Assembly (NCBI RefSeq): GCF_018860635.1 | Contig: NZ_JAHKPT010000009.1 | Span: forward strand, 155,280 to 219,279 | Direction of reading: 5' to 3' | Origin: Aliiglaciecola lipolytica | GTDB taxonomy: Bacteria > Pseudomonadota > Gammaproteobacteria > Enterobacterales > Alteromonadaceae | Length of the DNA: 64,000 bases | In this document: one piece after another, positions 56,228-64,000 of the stretch | Layout of the letters: every line of letters begins with the position of its first letter | Numbering within the stretch: the stretch's first letter is position 1 | Notes under the pieces: generated by a model | The model's input: only the letters and a program-made list of their open reading frames with translations | Told to the model about the DNA's origin: nothing | The model's database searches: none | Program-made: the position numbers and the translations under genes

Positions 56228-57580
56228 TCATTCGAATAGTGAACGATGCAATTCCTTGACAATTTCAGTACTGTCATCCTGATGCACTAGGAATGACATA
56301 TTGTGGGGGTTAGCACCGTAGCAAATCATCCGTAAATTATAATCTCTAACCGAAGAAAATATTTTTGCGGATACGCCAGCGGCACTATGCATATTGTTAC
56401 CCACCACTGTTACTAAATCATAATCGCTTTCAACCACCACCTCACAGAAGTCACGCAATTCATCAAGTGTTTCGCGATTAAGTCTTTCCGCAACGGAGTT
56501 AGTTGGATTATCTAAGGTAAAGGATACTGCTATTTCAGAAGTAGTTACCAAATCGACACTTAAGCTGTGCTTAGCAATAATAGTGAATACCTGCTGCAAG
56601 AAACCTTGAGCATGCATCATTTTAGGTGTTTTCACAGTCACCATCACTTGTTGCTTACGACGTGTAATAGCGCGATAAGGCGGCTCATTTACACAATCTC
56701 GTACTATCCAAGTTCCGCCTTTCTCTGGTTCTTTGCTTGAGCCTACAAACACCTTAATGTTTTTACGCAGCGCTGGCTCCATGGTAGCAGGATGCAACAC
56801 TTTGGCACCGAAGTTGGCCATTTCGGCCGCTTCATCGAAACTCAATTCTGGAAGTGGTCTGGCTGCATCAGTAATTCGTGGATCTGTTGTGAACACACCA
56901 ACAACATCTGTCCAAATTTCGCAACTAACCGCATCCAAAGCTTCAGCTAATAAAGCCGCAGTGAAATCACTTCCTCCGCGACCTAAAGTGGTAGTTCGGC
57001 CTTGCTCATCAGCACCAATAAACCCCTGAGTGACATAAACTTTTTCAGCTAACTCAGACTTCATTACTTGGCTTGCTAAAGATTTAATTTCATCGATTTG
57101 TGGAACAGCTTCACCAAATACGGAATTGGTTCGCAGAACATTGCGGGCATCAAAGTTTTCCGCATTCACGCCCTGCTCTTTTAATACTTCGGTAATCAAT
57201 AAAGATGACATACGTTCGCCAAATGATAACAAACCATCTTTCAGATCATCGCGATGCAACAACTCTTCGTGAAAAGCTAATGCTTCCATAGCGTCAAATA
57301 AAGAGCTTAATTTTTCAGTTACTTCATCTGGTTTAGCAAGCTGAGCAACAATTCCATTTTCAATCGTTTTGATCTGCTCAAGAATTTGCGCTATCTGTGC
57401 ATGAGTCAATGCTGTATTTGATAAGCTAACTAGATGATTGGTAACACCAGCAGACGCACTAACAACTACCACGCGAGTAGAAGGGTTAGCAGCGATAATC
57501 TTTGCACAGTTTTGCATTGCGGCATAATTTGCCACACTAGTGCCACCAAACTTGGCGATGTTAAGGTCAGGAATTGTCAC
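56228..57580 (-). CDS. lysC: Aspartate kinase, LysC type
   Basis: Aspartokinase phosphorylates aspartate in the first step toward lysine, threonine and methionine. The 450-residue monofunctional enzyme starts with KFGGTSV and has two C-terminal ACT domains (about 310-450). Its length and full similarity to the E. coli AKIII form suggest lysine inhibition. I looked upstream for a lysine riboswitch and saw none in the 220-bp gap. It is monocistronic. Confidence 0.93.
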   Translation of the reverse strand: MTIPDLNIAKFGGTSVANYAAMQNCAKIIAANPSTRVVVVSASAGVTNHLVSLSNTALTHAQIAQILEQIKTIENGIVAQLAKPDEVTEKLSSLFDAMEALAFHEELLHRDDLKDGLLSFGERMSSLLITEVLKEQGVNAENFDARNVLRTNSVFGEAVPQIDEIKSLASQVMKSELAEKVYVTQGFIGADEQGRTTTLGRGGSDFTAALLAEALDAVSCEIWTDVVGVFTTDPRITDAARPLPELSFDEAAEMANFGAKVLHPATMEPALRKNIKVFVGSSKEPEKGGTWIVRDCVNEPPYRAITRRKQQVMVTVKTPKMMHAQGFLQQVFTIIAKHSLSVDLVTTSEIAVSFTLDNPTNSVAERLNRETLDELRDFCEVVVESDYDLVTVVGNNMHSAAGVSAKIFSSVRDYNLRMICYGANPHNMSFLVHQDDSTEIVKELHRSLFE

Positions 57581-57729
57581 GCTAGATCCTCTTTGAAAAT
57601 AATCGCAGTAAATTAACAGATATAAACTTATTTAAAAGTAATAAATAGCAATTTCCTTCGATTAGTTTTGAATTGACTATGCATTTTTCAACTGAATAAT
57701 TATCTACATTTTCTATATAACAATTCAAA

Positions 57730-57819
57730 ATGGATATTTCTGAATTACCTTTAGATGAAATGATAGAACTGTTTAGTAAAAACCGAATATGCTTGCTGCT
57801 TAATTCAATTTACTCTTAA
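57730..57819 (+). CDS. Possible 29-residue small ORF or gene remnant
   Basis: An ATG-initiated frame at 57730 encodes MDISELPLDEMIELFSKN and eleven more residues before TAA. The acidic amphipathic start looks like a real protein N-terminus, but no ribosome site precedes it and its end overlaps the 3' end of the GFA gene on the other strand by 20 bp. It may be the 5' remnant of a lost gene or chance. Confidence 0.2.
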   Translation: MDISELPLDEMIELFSKNRICLLLNSIYS

Positions 57820-58183
57820 GGGCAAGTTTAGCGGCATTATCTTCCCAATTTTGTCCATCGAAAGGAACGATTGTGATTTCAGCAGGTTTAGTGTCTAAGC
57901 ATCGAACATTCACATCAACGCCATCTGGGTTTGAGCGTGGAATATAAAATGGCTTGGCGCCACAAACTTTGCAGAAGTTGTGCTTTGCAACACCAGTATT
58001 GAATCTGTATTCAGTTAGGAACTGTTCACCGCAGATTAAATTGAAGTGCTGCTTAGGAACAATCAGATGCAAAAAACCGAACTTACTGCATACGGAACAA
58101 TTGCAATCCTCTACTTCGACTTGCTCTTCAGACTCCACTTCAAACTGAACTGCTTTACAGTGACAACTGCCAGTGTATTTCAT
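57800..58183 (-). CDS. GFA/CENP-V domain protein
   Basis: A zinc protein of 127 residues with GSCHCKAV (CxC), DCNCSVCSKFG (CxCxxC) and FCKVCGAKPF motifs and the C-terminal VRCLD typical of the family. The ATG at 58183 has GGAG at a good distance; a TTG codon earlier is unlikely. Substrate unknown. It differs in length and in motif spacing from the GFA protein at 22159-22569, so it is not a recent duplicate. Confidence 0.82.
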   Translation of the reverse strand: MKYTGSCHCKAVQFEVESEEQVEVEDCNCSVCSKFGFLHLIVPKQHFNLICGEQFLTEYRFNTGVAKHNFCKVCGAKPFYIPRSNPDGVDVNVRCLDTKPAEITIVPFDGQNWEDNAAKLALKSKLN

Positions 58184-58250
58184 CAACCATACTCCGGATT
58201 AACTTCATTTACGGCACCATTAAATAACAAAGTCACTAGCTTTTGCTTTA

Positions 58251-58697
58251 CTAGGGTGTCTGAATTTGTACAAAGTGCCCTACTTTAACATTGTGTTTTG
58301 CAAACCAACCTATATTCATCTCTAACGCGTAAAGTACTTTAGTTGAAGAATTGATTGAGGTTAAATCATGTGGTTGCATACCTCTAATGTCCGTTATCTT
58401 GCCTTTTTCATCAATAAAGGCGACATCAAGGGGAATGAAGGTGTTTTTCATCCACATACCCGCGATACGTGGTTGGGAATATTTGAATAACATGCCGCAA
58501 CTTTCGCACAGTTCTTCTCTATACATTAAACCTGTGGCACGTTGCTCAAAAGACTTGGCGTACTCCACAGTTAATACTGTGTCAGCAACTTGCACTGTTG
58601 CTTCTTCAAATTCGACCGCTGTGGCAGCCAATGATAGAACGGAAGCGGAAATAAATAATACTGCCGCATATACATTTTTAATCATAAATTTTTGCAT
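58251..58697 (-). CDS. Exported DUF192 family protein
   Basis: About 148 residues with a signal peptide (ending near TAVE) and a DUF192 domain: RATGLMYREEL, MLFKYSQPRIAGMWMKNTFIPLDVAFID and ALEMNIGWFAKHNVKVG. Function of the family is unknown. I start at ATG 58697, with GAAGG at a spacing of about 6; frames to 58703 or from 58685 are possible. It overlaps the end of the upstream lipoprotein gene by 16 bp, so the two are coupled. Confidence 0.8.
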   Translation of the reverse strand: MQKFMIKNVYAAVLFISASVLSLAATAVEFEEATVQVADTVLTVEYAKSFEQRATGLMYREELCESCGMLFKYSQPRIAGMWMKNTFIPLDVAFIDEKGKITDIRGMQPHDLTSINSSTKVLYALEMNIGWFAKHNVKVGHFVQIQTP

Positions 58698-58903
58698 GAA
58701 CACCCTTCAACGCCATCACTTGTTTGCCAGGTTTCATAATGCCCCTGAACACATTGGTTTTTTACTGTAAAACACTGTTGTTGGTTATAGCCTACTTGAG
58801 TATCTGCAGCATTTGCTGCCGCATGCCCCAAAAATTCTTTGGTCGAACTTGCTGTGCACGCGTTTAGGCTTACTAATACTAACATTAACATTAAGGTCTT
58901 CAT
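58682..58903 (-). CDS. Small cysteine-rich lipoprotein
   Basis: A 73-residue protein with a typical lipoprotein signal ending LNAC (lipidated C16). The mature part is only about 58 residues with four cysteines (C44, C51, C68, C70), probably two disulphides. No family is recognised. It overlaps the DUF192 gene and is likely translated with it. Confidence 0.6.
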   Translation of the reverse strand: MKTLMLMLVLVSLNACTASSTKEFLGHAAANAADTQVGYNQQQCFTVKNQCVQGHYETWQTSDGVEGCSCKNL

Positions 58904-59068
58904 TAATAGTCTCTAATTTTTTCGATTAATATTGCACTAATTAGAGCTTATCGGCAGTATTTAGTTCCCTTTCCCTAAGCTTGGCAAAATAGATAGAAAA
59001 CAGATATTAGTGTTCACTTAAACTTCTTCAGTGTCAGCCAATTCAATCAACTAATAAATAGCATGCAT

Positions 59069-59106
59069 AAAAAAACCGAACGAATCAAAGATTACGTTCG
59101 GTTTTT
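59069..59106 (-). terminator. Terminator of acnB
   Basis: On the minus strand AAAAACCGAACG pairs with CGTTCGGTTTTT across a 12-nt loop and T residues follow, 39 bp after the acnB stop. The A tract on the other side lets it act on the plus strand as well. Confidence 0.85.
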
Positions 59107-59144
59107 GCATTTACATAAACCTTGCTTAGTATTGCATGGCTTAT

Positions 59145-61757
59145 TTACGCAATATTTAGCGCAGGAATGATTTTCTCTTTAGCTGCATCTTCGGCTTTCT
59201 TAAACTCTTCGATACGGTCGAAGTTCAAGTAGCGGAACACGTCACCTGACATAGATTCAATCTTGTTCGCGTATTCCATGTACTCAGCAGTTGTAGGAAT
59301 ACGGCCAACAATGGCACCTACAGCAGCAAGCTCAGCAGAACACAAATATACATCAGCGCCATCACCTAAACGGTTAGGGAAGTTACGAGTCGATGTAGAT
59401 AGTACTGTTGAATTAGCAAGTACACGCGCTTGGTTACCCATACACAAAGAACAACCAGGCATTTCAGTACGTACGCCCACTCGACCATATATATTGTAGT
59501 AACCTTCATCCATCAATACTGCTTTGTCCATCTTCGTTGGTGGAGATATCCACAAACGTGTAGGCAAGGTTTTATTGAATTGCTCAAGTAACTTACCTGC
59601 AGCGCGGAAGTGACCGATGTTGGTCATACAAGAACCGATGAATACTTCATCAATTTTTGCGCCAGCAACGTCAGATAAGGTTTTAGCATCATCAGGATCG
59701 TTCGGGCAGCATAGGATTGGCTCATTGATCTCATCAAGATCAATTTCAATGGTTTCAACATACTCAGCGTCTTTGTCAGCTTCCATAAGTTCTGGATTAG
59801 CTAGCCACTCTTCCATCTTACGTGCGCGACGCTCAAGAGTACGAGGGTCACCATAACCTTCATTGATCATCCAACGTAGCATAGTGATGTTAGACGTTAG
59901 GTATTCAGCGATAGATTCTTTAGACAGCTTGATAGTACAGCCTGCAGCAGAACGCTCCGCAGACGCATCTGACAATTCGAACGCTTGCTCAACTGTTAGT
60001 CCATCAAGACCTTCAATTTCAAGAATACGACCAGAGAATGCATTTACCTTGCCTTTCTTAGCAACGGTCAATAGACCTTGCTTGATACCGTATAAAGGAA
60101 TTGCATGAACCAAATCACGTAACGTGATACCTGGCTTCATTTTACCTTTAAAACGAACCAAAACAGACTCTGGCATATCAAGCGGCATTACACCTGTAGC
60201 AGCTGCGAAAGCAACCAAACCAGAACCGGCTGGGAATGAAATACCCATTGGGAAACGTGTATGAGAATCACCACCAGTACCTACAGTATCTGGCAATAAC
60301 ATGCGGTTTAACCAAGAGTGAATGATACCGTCACCTGGACGCAGTGATACGCCGCCACGATTCATAATGAAGTCTGGCAGAGTGTGCTGAGTGTCGATAT
60401 CTACTGGCTTAGGATAAGCCGCAGTGTGACAGAAAGACTGCATAGTTAAATCTGCAGAAAAACCTAAACAAGCCAGATCTTTAAGTTCATCACGGGTCAT
60501 AGGACCTGTGGTGTCTTGAGAGCCCACTGTTGTCATTTTAGGTTCGCAATATGTGCCTGGACGTATACCTTCTACGCCACATGCTTTACCAACCATTTTT
60601 TGTGCAAGTGTATAACCTTTACCGGTATCAGTTGGTTGAACAGGCTTGCGGAACAAGTCTGAAGTACCAAGTCCAAGGGATTCACGAGCTTTATCCGTTA
60701 AACCACGACCGATTATCAAGTTAATACGACCGCCAGCACGAACTTCATCTAACAAGACGTCAGATTTATATTCGTACTTGGCAAGTTCTTCACCGGTTTC
60801 AGCGTTAGTGATACGACCTTCTAGTGGGTAGATATCAATAACATCGCCCATGTTCATTTTGTCAACGTCAGCTTCAAACACTAGCGCGCCAGCATCTTCC
60901 ATTGTGTTGAAGAAAATAGGTGCAACTTTACCACCGATACAAACACCGCCACCACGTTTATTTGGTACGCCAGGTAAATCTTCACCGAAGAACCAAAGAA
61001 CCGAGTTGGTTGCTGATTTACGAGAAGAACCCGTACCTACAACGTCACCGACGAAAGCAACAGGGTGACCTTTTGCTTTAACTTCTTCAATTTGTTTAAG
61101 TGGACCGATTTCGCCATGCACTTCAGGCGTTAAACCATCGCGAGTCATCTTATATGCAGCGCGTGCGTGCAAAGGAATATCAGGACGAGACCATGCATCT
61201 GGTGCTGGTGACAAGTCATCGGTATTGGTTTCACCGGTAACTTTAAATACTGAGTAAGTGATCTTTTCAGGTAAGTCTGGACGAGATGTGAACCACTCTG
61301 CATCAGCCCAAGATTGAATCACGTCTTTGGCATATTTGTTTCCAGCTTTTGATTTTTCTTCAACATCGTGAAATGCATCAAACATCAACAAAGTGTGTTT
61401 CAACTCTTCAGCCGCCAACTCTGCTAAATCTTCGTTATCCAAAGCTTCAACCAAAGTTACGATGTTATAACCACCGTGCATGTTGCCCAACAATTGAATT
61501 GCAGCATCTTTTGATATCAACGGAGAAGTCGCTTCATCATTGATTATAGCGGCTAAGAAACCAGCTTTCACATAAGCGGCTTCATCAACACCAGGAGGAA
61601 CTCGTTCAGATAATAACTCTAACAAGAACTCTTCTTCGCCAGCAGGAGGATTTTTCAATAATTCAACTAAACCAGCAACTTGCTCTGCATTTAATGGTTT
61701 AGGGGGGATACCCTCAGCGGCACGCTCTTCTACGTGTTTACGATAAGCTTCTAACAC
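59145..61757 (-). CDS. acnB: Aconitate hydratase B
   Basis: AcnB isomerises citrate and isocitrate in the TCA cycle and contains a [4Fe-4S] cluster. The 870-residue protein (E. coli 865) begins with the HEAT-like N-terminal domain ([21 protein letters not shown]). The cluster cysteines lie in GSCMTNIG near 711 and CSLCMGN near 770-773. Both the order of domains and the length identify AcnB, not AcnA. It is monocistronic. Confidence 0.97.
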   Translation of the reverse strand: MLEAYRKHVEERAAEGIPPKPLNAEQVAGLVELLKNPPAGEEEFLLELLSERVPPGVDEAAYVKAGFLAAIINDEATSPLISKDAAIQLLGNMHGGYNIVTLVEALDNEDLAELAAEELKHTLLMFDAFHDVEEKSKAGNKYAKDVIQSWADAEWFTSRPDLPEKITYSVFKVTGETNTDDLSPAPDAWSRPDIPLHARAAYKMTRDGLTPEVHGEIGPLKQIEEVKAKGHPVAFVGDVVGTGSSRKSATNSVLWFFGEDLPGVPNKRGGGVCIGGKVAPIFFNTMEDAGALVFEADVDKMNMGDVIDIYPLEGRITNAETGEELAKYEYKSDVLLDEVRAGGRINLIIGRGLTDKARESLGLGTSDLFRKPVQPTDTGKGYTLAQKMVGKACGVEGIRPGTYCEPKMTTVGSQDTTGPMTRDELKDLACLGFSADLTMQSFCHTAAYPKPVDIDTQHTLPDFIMNRGGVSLRPGDGIIHSWLNRMLLPDTVGTGGDSHTRFPMGISFPAGSGLVAFAAATGVMPLDMPESVLVRFKGKMKPGITLRDLVHAIPLYGIKQGLLTVAKKGKVNAFSGRILEIEGLDGLTVEQAFELSDASAERSAAGCTIKLSKESIAEYLTSNITMLRWMINEGYGDPRTLERRARKMEEWLANPELMEADKDAEYVETIEIDLDEINEPILCCPNDPDDAKTLSDVAGAKIDEVFIGSCMTNIGHFRAAGKLLEQFNKTLPTRLWISPPTKMDKAVLMDEGYYNIYGRVGVRTEMPGCSLCMGNQARVLANSTVLSTSTRNFPNRLGDGADVYLCSAELAAVGAIVGRIPTTAEYMEYANKIESMSGDVFRYLNFDRIEEFKKAEDAAKEKIIPALNIA

Positions 61758-61924
61758 TTTATGGTCCTTTTAAATTATGAATATAGAGAAATATTGGCGA
61801 CAGTATAAAGGTAAACCGTGAAAAATTGAATCATTCACAATGATTATTTAATGATAGTCAGCATACACAGAATCTATATACATTTATCATAATTAATTAT
61901 TTCCGAACTACCTCAAATCAGCCT

Positions 61925-63043
61925 TTAGCGATTTGCAGTCACCCGTAATATTTTACCTTTTTGGCTGTCTACCAGTATATACAAAGAGCCGTCTGGATGC
62001 ACTTTAACATCTCTGAATCGGTAACCTAGCTCAGAGAGTAGAGATTGCTGCCCAACCACTTTGTTCTGTTGCATTTGAATCCAAAGAATTTCATTCGACT
62101 TCAAACTACTAACCAAAAAATCGCCGCGCATTTGTGGAAACATCATGCCATCGTAGACAGTTATGCTCGATGGCGCGATAGAAGGAGTCCAATCCACTAA
62201 TGGTTGTCGCATTCCTTGATATTTTTTAAATGGCGTAATTAACGCACCTGAATAATCTTTACCGTTGGTAATAATCGGCCAGCCATAGTTTTCACCTTTT
62301 CTAATGATATTTATTTCATCGCCGCCTGCAGGGCCATGTTCATTTGAAAAAACGAGATTTCGAATGGGATCATAGACTAAACCTTGTGGATTGCGATGCC
62401 CTAACGAATATACAGAGTGGGCAAGATTCTTTTCAGTTTCGCCGATATATGGATTGTCATCTGGTATCTGACCATCATCCAAAATTCGTAGAATTTTTCC
62501 CATCTGATTATTCACACGTTGTGCATTTTCGCGAAAGTCAAAGCCATCGCCAGAAGAAATCAACAACGAATTGTCGTCTAAGAAAGCCAATCGGCCACCG
62601 TAATGTACAGGGGTATTTCGATAAGGTTTTACAGTGAAAATAACTTGGCTATCAACTAATTGATTATTTTTAAGTTTGGCGCGCATTACTTTGAGGGTGT
62701 TGCGTTCATCACTGCCTGCTGAATAAGACAGATAGATCCAACCATTTTGAGCATAGTCAGGATGAAGCACCACATCTAACAGGCCACCTTGACCATTCAC
62801 ATAGATGTCTTTCGGTAAACCCTCGATAGGTTTACTGAGAGTAAAGTTGACTACTTGTCGCAAACTTCCGGTTCTTTGAGTAACCAGAAATTGGCTTTCA
62901 GAAATAAATGCAAGCGACCAAGGATAATCCAAATCAGTGACAACTTCCTCTACCGAAAATAAATCCGACTTTGCATTCACCGGAATGCTAATGAATAAGA
63001 AATAAAATAACAACAGCGTTAAATATTTAATCTTCACAAACAA
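61925..63043 (-). CDS. Exported PQQ-dependent sugar dehydrogenase-like protein
   Basis: A 372-residue protein with a signal peptide (about 1-24, ending VNA) and a six-bladed beta-propeller of the soluble aldose/glucose dehydrogenase family (YliI-like): PWSLAFI, GGLLDVVLHPDY, GHRNPQGLVYDP and NEHGPAGGDEIN motifs. E. coli YliI oxidises aldoses with PQQ. No PQQ synthesis genes are in the window, so cofactor use is inferred. Monocistronic. Confidence 0.85.
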   Translation of the reverse strand: MFVKIKYLTLLLFYFLFISIPVNAKSDLFSVEEVVTDLDYPWSLAFISESQFLVTQRTGSLRQVVNFTLSKPIEGLPKDIYVNGQGGLLDVVLHPDYAQNGWIYLSYSAGSDERNTLKVMRAKLKNNQLVDSQVIFTVKPYRNTPVHYGGRLAFLDDNSLLISSGDGFDFRENAQRVNNQMGKILRILDDGQIPDDNPYIGETEKNLAHSVYSLGHRNPQGLVYDPIRNLVFSNEHGPAGGDEINIIRKGENYGWPIITNGKDYSGALITPFKKYQGMRQPLVDWTPSIAPSSITVYDGMMFPQMRGDFLVSSLKSNEILWIQMQQNKVVGQQSLLSELGYRFRDVKVHPDGSLYILVDSQKGKILRVTANR

Positions 63044-63218
63044 TTCCTTGGGGTTAAAAACAATTAATTGATTAGGCTCTTAAAGCATAAATATACCCAT
63101 ATTGAGAAAAAATGCGAATTAAGCTGACGATATCCGTTTACTACTGCTATTCAAAAGATTGTTATTTTTCTAACTAAAATGGCAGACTAGTTAATGTTGA
63201 CTACGTCAAGGTTATCCT

Positions 63219-63668
63219 ATGAAAGCAACCATTAAACTAATTTTCGATTTTATTGCAGCAACACTGAGCTGTTTTGTTTTAGCTAGCCTTTTACATACTC
63301 AATTCGTTCTGCACGAATTAATTAAGCTTGATGTGATTATCAGTTGGCAAACAAGATTATCCGCCTCAGGCAAAGATTTACTCGGCCTACTGCCCACCTA
63401 CGGCGCGATTATTTTAGTTGGATTATTTATCGCCTTTGTGTGTGTCTTTTTGATAAACAAGGTTTGGCCAAAACCAATATTATGGCTTTATCCCATTGCT
63501 GGCGCAGTTGCTCTGTTTACCATGCTAACAGCCATGCAACCTATTATGGACATTACCCTTATCGCGGGTGCGAGAACGCCACTAGGTATTTTTGCTCAGT
63601 GCTTGGCTGGTTTGTTTGGGGGCTGGGTATTTATGTATCAACGTCAACGAAGACCGAGTAAATTATAA
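63219..63668 (+). CDS. Small integral membrane protein, function unknown
   Basis: 149 residues with about four membrane helices (about 7-27, 55-80, 88-107 and 118-140) and a basic C-terminal tail (RQRRPSKL). It is not a family I can name. It converges on the gluconokinase gene and overlaps it by 25 bp. Confidence 0.6.
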   Translation: MKATIKLIFDFIAATLSCFVLASLLHTQFVLHELIKLDVIISWQTRLSASGKDLLGLLPTYGAIILVGLFIAFVCVFLINKVWPKPILWLYPIAGAVALFTMLTAMQPIMDITLIAGARTPLGIFAQCLAGLFGGWVFMYQRQRRPSKL

Positions 63669-64000
63669 ATTTCTAATATAATTTTCTGCGGTGATTGAGT
63701 GGAATCAATTTCAACCACATCTGATTCCGCAGAGGTTTCTTCAAGTGCAGCAAATTGACTGGCAATCAAACTGCTTGGCATAAAATGGTTTTGTCTGTGT
63801 TCAAGCCTAGATGCTAATTCTTTGGGCTGTGCAATAAGATGGATGAATAAACAAGGTAATCCTAAATGGCGAAAACGCGCTCGATGTTGTCTCCTCAAGC
63901 CAGAATAAGCCATCACTTTACTAGACTGTTTGTTTTTACTTAAATACTCGACTAGCCCTTGAATCCAAGGTTCACGCATTTCATCAGTGAGCGGGATACC
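63644..64000 (-). CDS. gntK: Gluconokinase, C-terminal part (cut by window edge)
   Basis: The frame is open to the last base of the window, so the N-terminus and P-loop lie outside. The visible part starts GIPLTDEMREPW, then has the motif MAYSGLRRQHRARFR (family form ACSALRRxYRD) and HRQNHFMPSSLIASQFAALEE, which matches RKGHFMPxSLLxSQFxxLE of GntK/IdnK. The enzyme makes 6-phosphogluconate from gluconate and ATP. A sugar dehydrogenase-like protein is encoded 0.6 kb away; it could supply gluconate in the periplasm, which is inference. Confidence 0.88.
   Translation of the reverse strand, partial: GIPLTDEMREPWIQGLVEYLSKNKQSSKVMAYSGLRRQHRARFRHLGLPCLFIHLIAQPKELASRLEHRQNHFMPSSLIASQFAALEETSAESDVVEIDSTQSPQKIILEIYNLLGLR

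Noticed and set aside
57581-57799. Possible lysine riboswitch upstream of lysC
   Set aside because: The gap is barely long enough and I found none of the conserved lysine-box segments or a terminator hairpin.
1-64000. CRISPR arrays, insertion sequences, prophage or defence genes
   Set aside because: No regularly spaced repeats, transposases or phage-type genes were seen; XerD carries the chromosomal position and residues of the housekeeping recombinase.

Overview
The window is an AT-rich stretch of chromosome from a marine gammaproteobacterium. It most resembles the Alteromonadales (Alteromonas, Glaciecola or Paraglaciecola type). The inference rests on gene order: ygfB-pepP-ubiH-ubiI, ssrS, fau-rpiA-serA, pdhR-aceE-aceF-lpdA, nadC/ampD-ampE, pilA-pilC-pilD-coaE-zapD-yacG, xerD-dsbC-recJ, murU-amgK and lptD-surA-pdxA-rsmA-apaG-apaH all keep the classical gammaproteobacterial arrangement. 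No phage, insertion sequence, CRISPR array, tRNA or rRNA gene was recognised, and almost all of the sequence is chromosomal backbone with small accessory insertions.

Layout. 1-2.9 kb: REP-like palindromes, an exported M24 peptidase and an unrecognised exported protein. 2.9-7.3 kb: ubiquinone hydroxylases with pepP and ygfB. 7.5-13.4 kb: 6S RNA, an unrecognised gene, ribokinase and nucleoside hydrolase, then fau, rpiA and serA; serA is preceded by what looks like a MetJ operator. zapA, normally between ygfB and 6S RNA, is not there. 13.6-18.4 kb: a cupredoxin with an outer-membrane barrel protein, two tandem DUF481 proteins and an HDOD protein. 18.6-21.8 kb: a wax ester synthase/DGAT with two alpha/beta hydrolases. 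22-30 kb: small metal-binding proteins and the pyruvate dehydrogenase locus with a PdhR operator. 30-33 kb: ampE, ampD, a membrane-anchored retropepsin and nadC. 33-38 kb: type IV pilus genes without pilB, then coaE, zapD and yacG. 38-47 kb: recJ, dsbC, xerD, a large Sel1-repeat lipoprotein, djlA, murU and amgK. 47-54 kb: outer-membrane assembly, vitamin B6 and rRNA methylation genes. 54-64 kb: a chemoreceptor, lysC, small exported proteins, acnB, a sugar-dehydrogenase-like protein, a membrane protein and the 3' part of a gluconokinase gene cut by the window edge.

Connections. Nucleoside hydrolase, ribokinase and RpiA form a path from ribonucleosides to the pentose phosphate pathway. AmpD, AmgK and MurU belong to cell-wall recycling. 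LptD and SurA are client and chaperone. PdhR, E1, E2 and E3 form one regulated enzyme system, although hairpins suggest that aceEF and lpdA can be separate transcripts.

I see no strong evidence of a wholly new multi-gene system. The most interesting leads are the MetJ-like boxes before serA, the missing zapA and pilB, the LacI-type palindrome between the DUF481 genes, the cupredoxin-barrel pair and the wax ester synthase-hydrolase operon.
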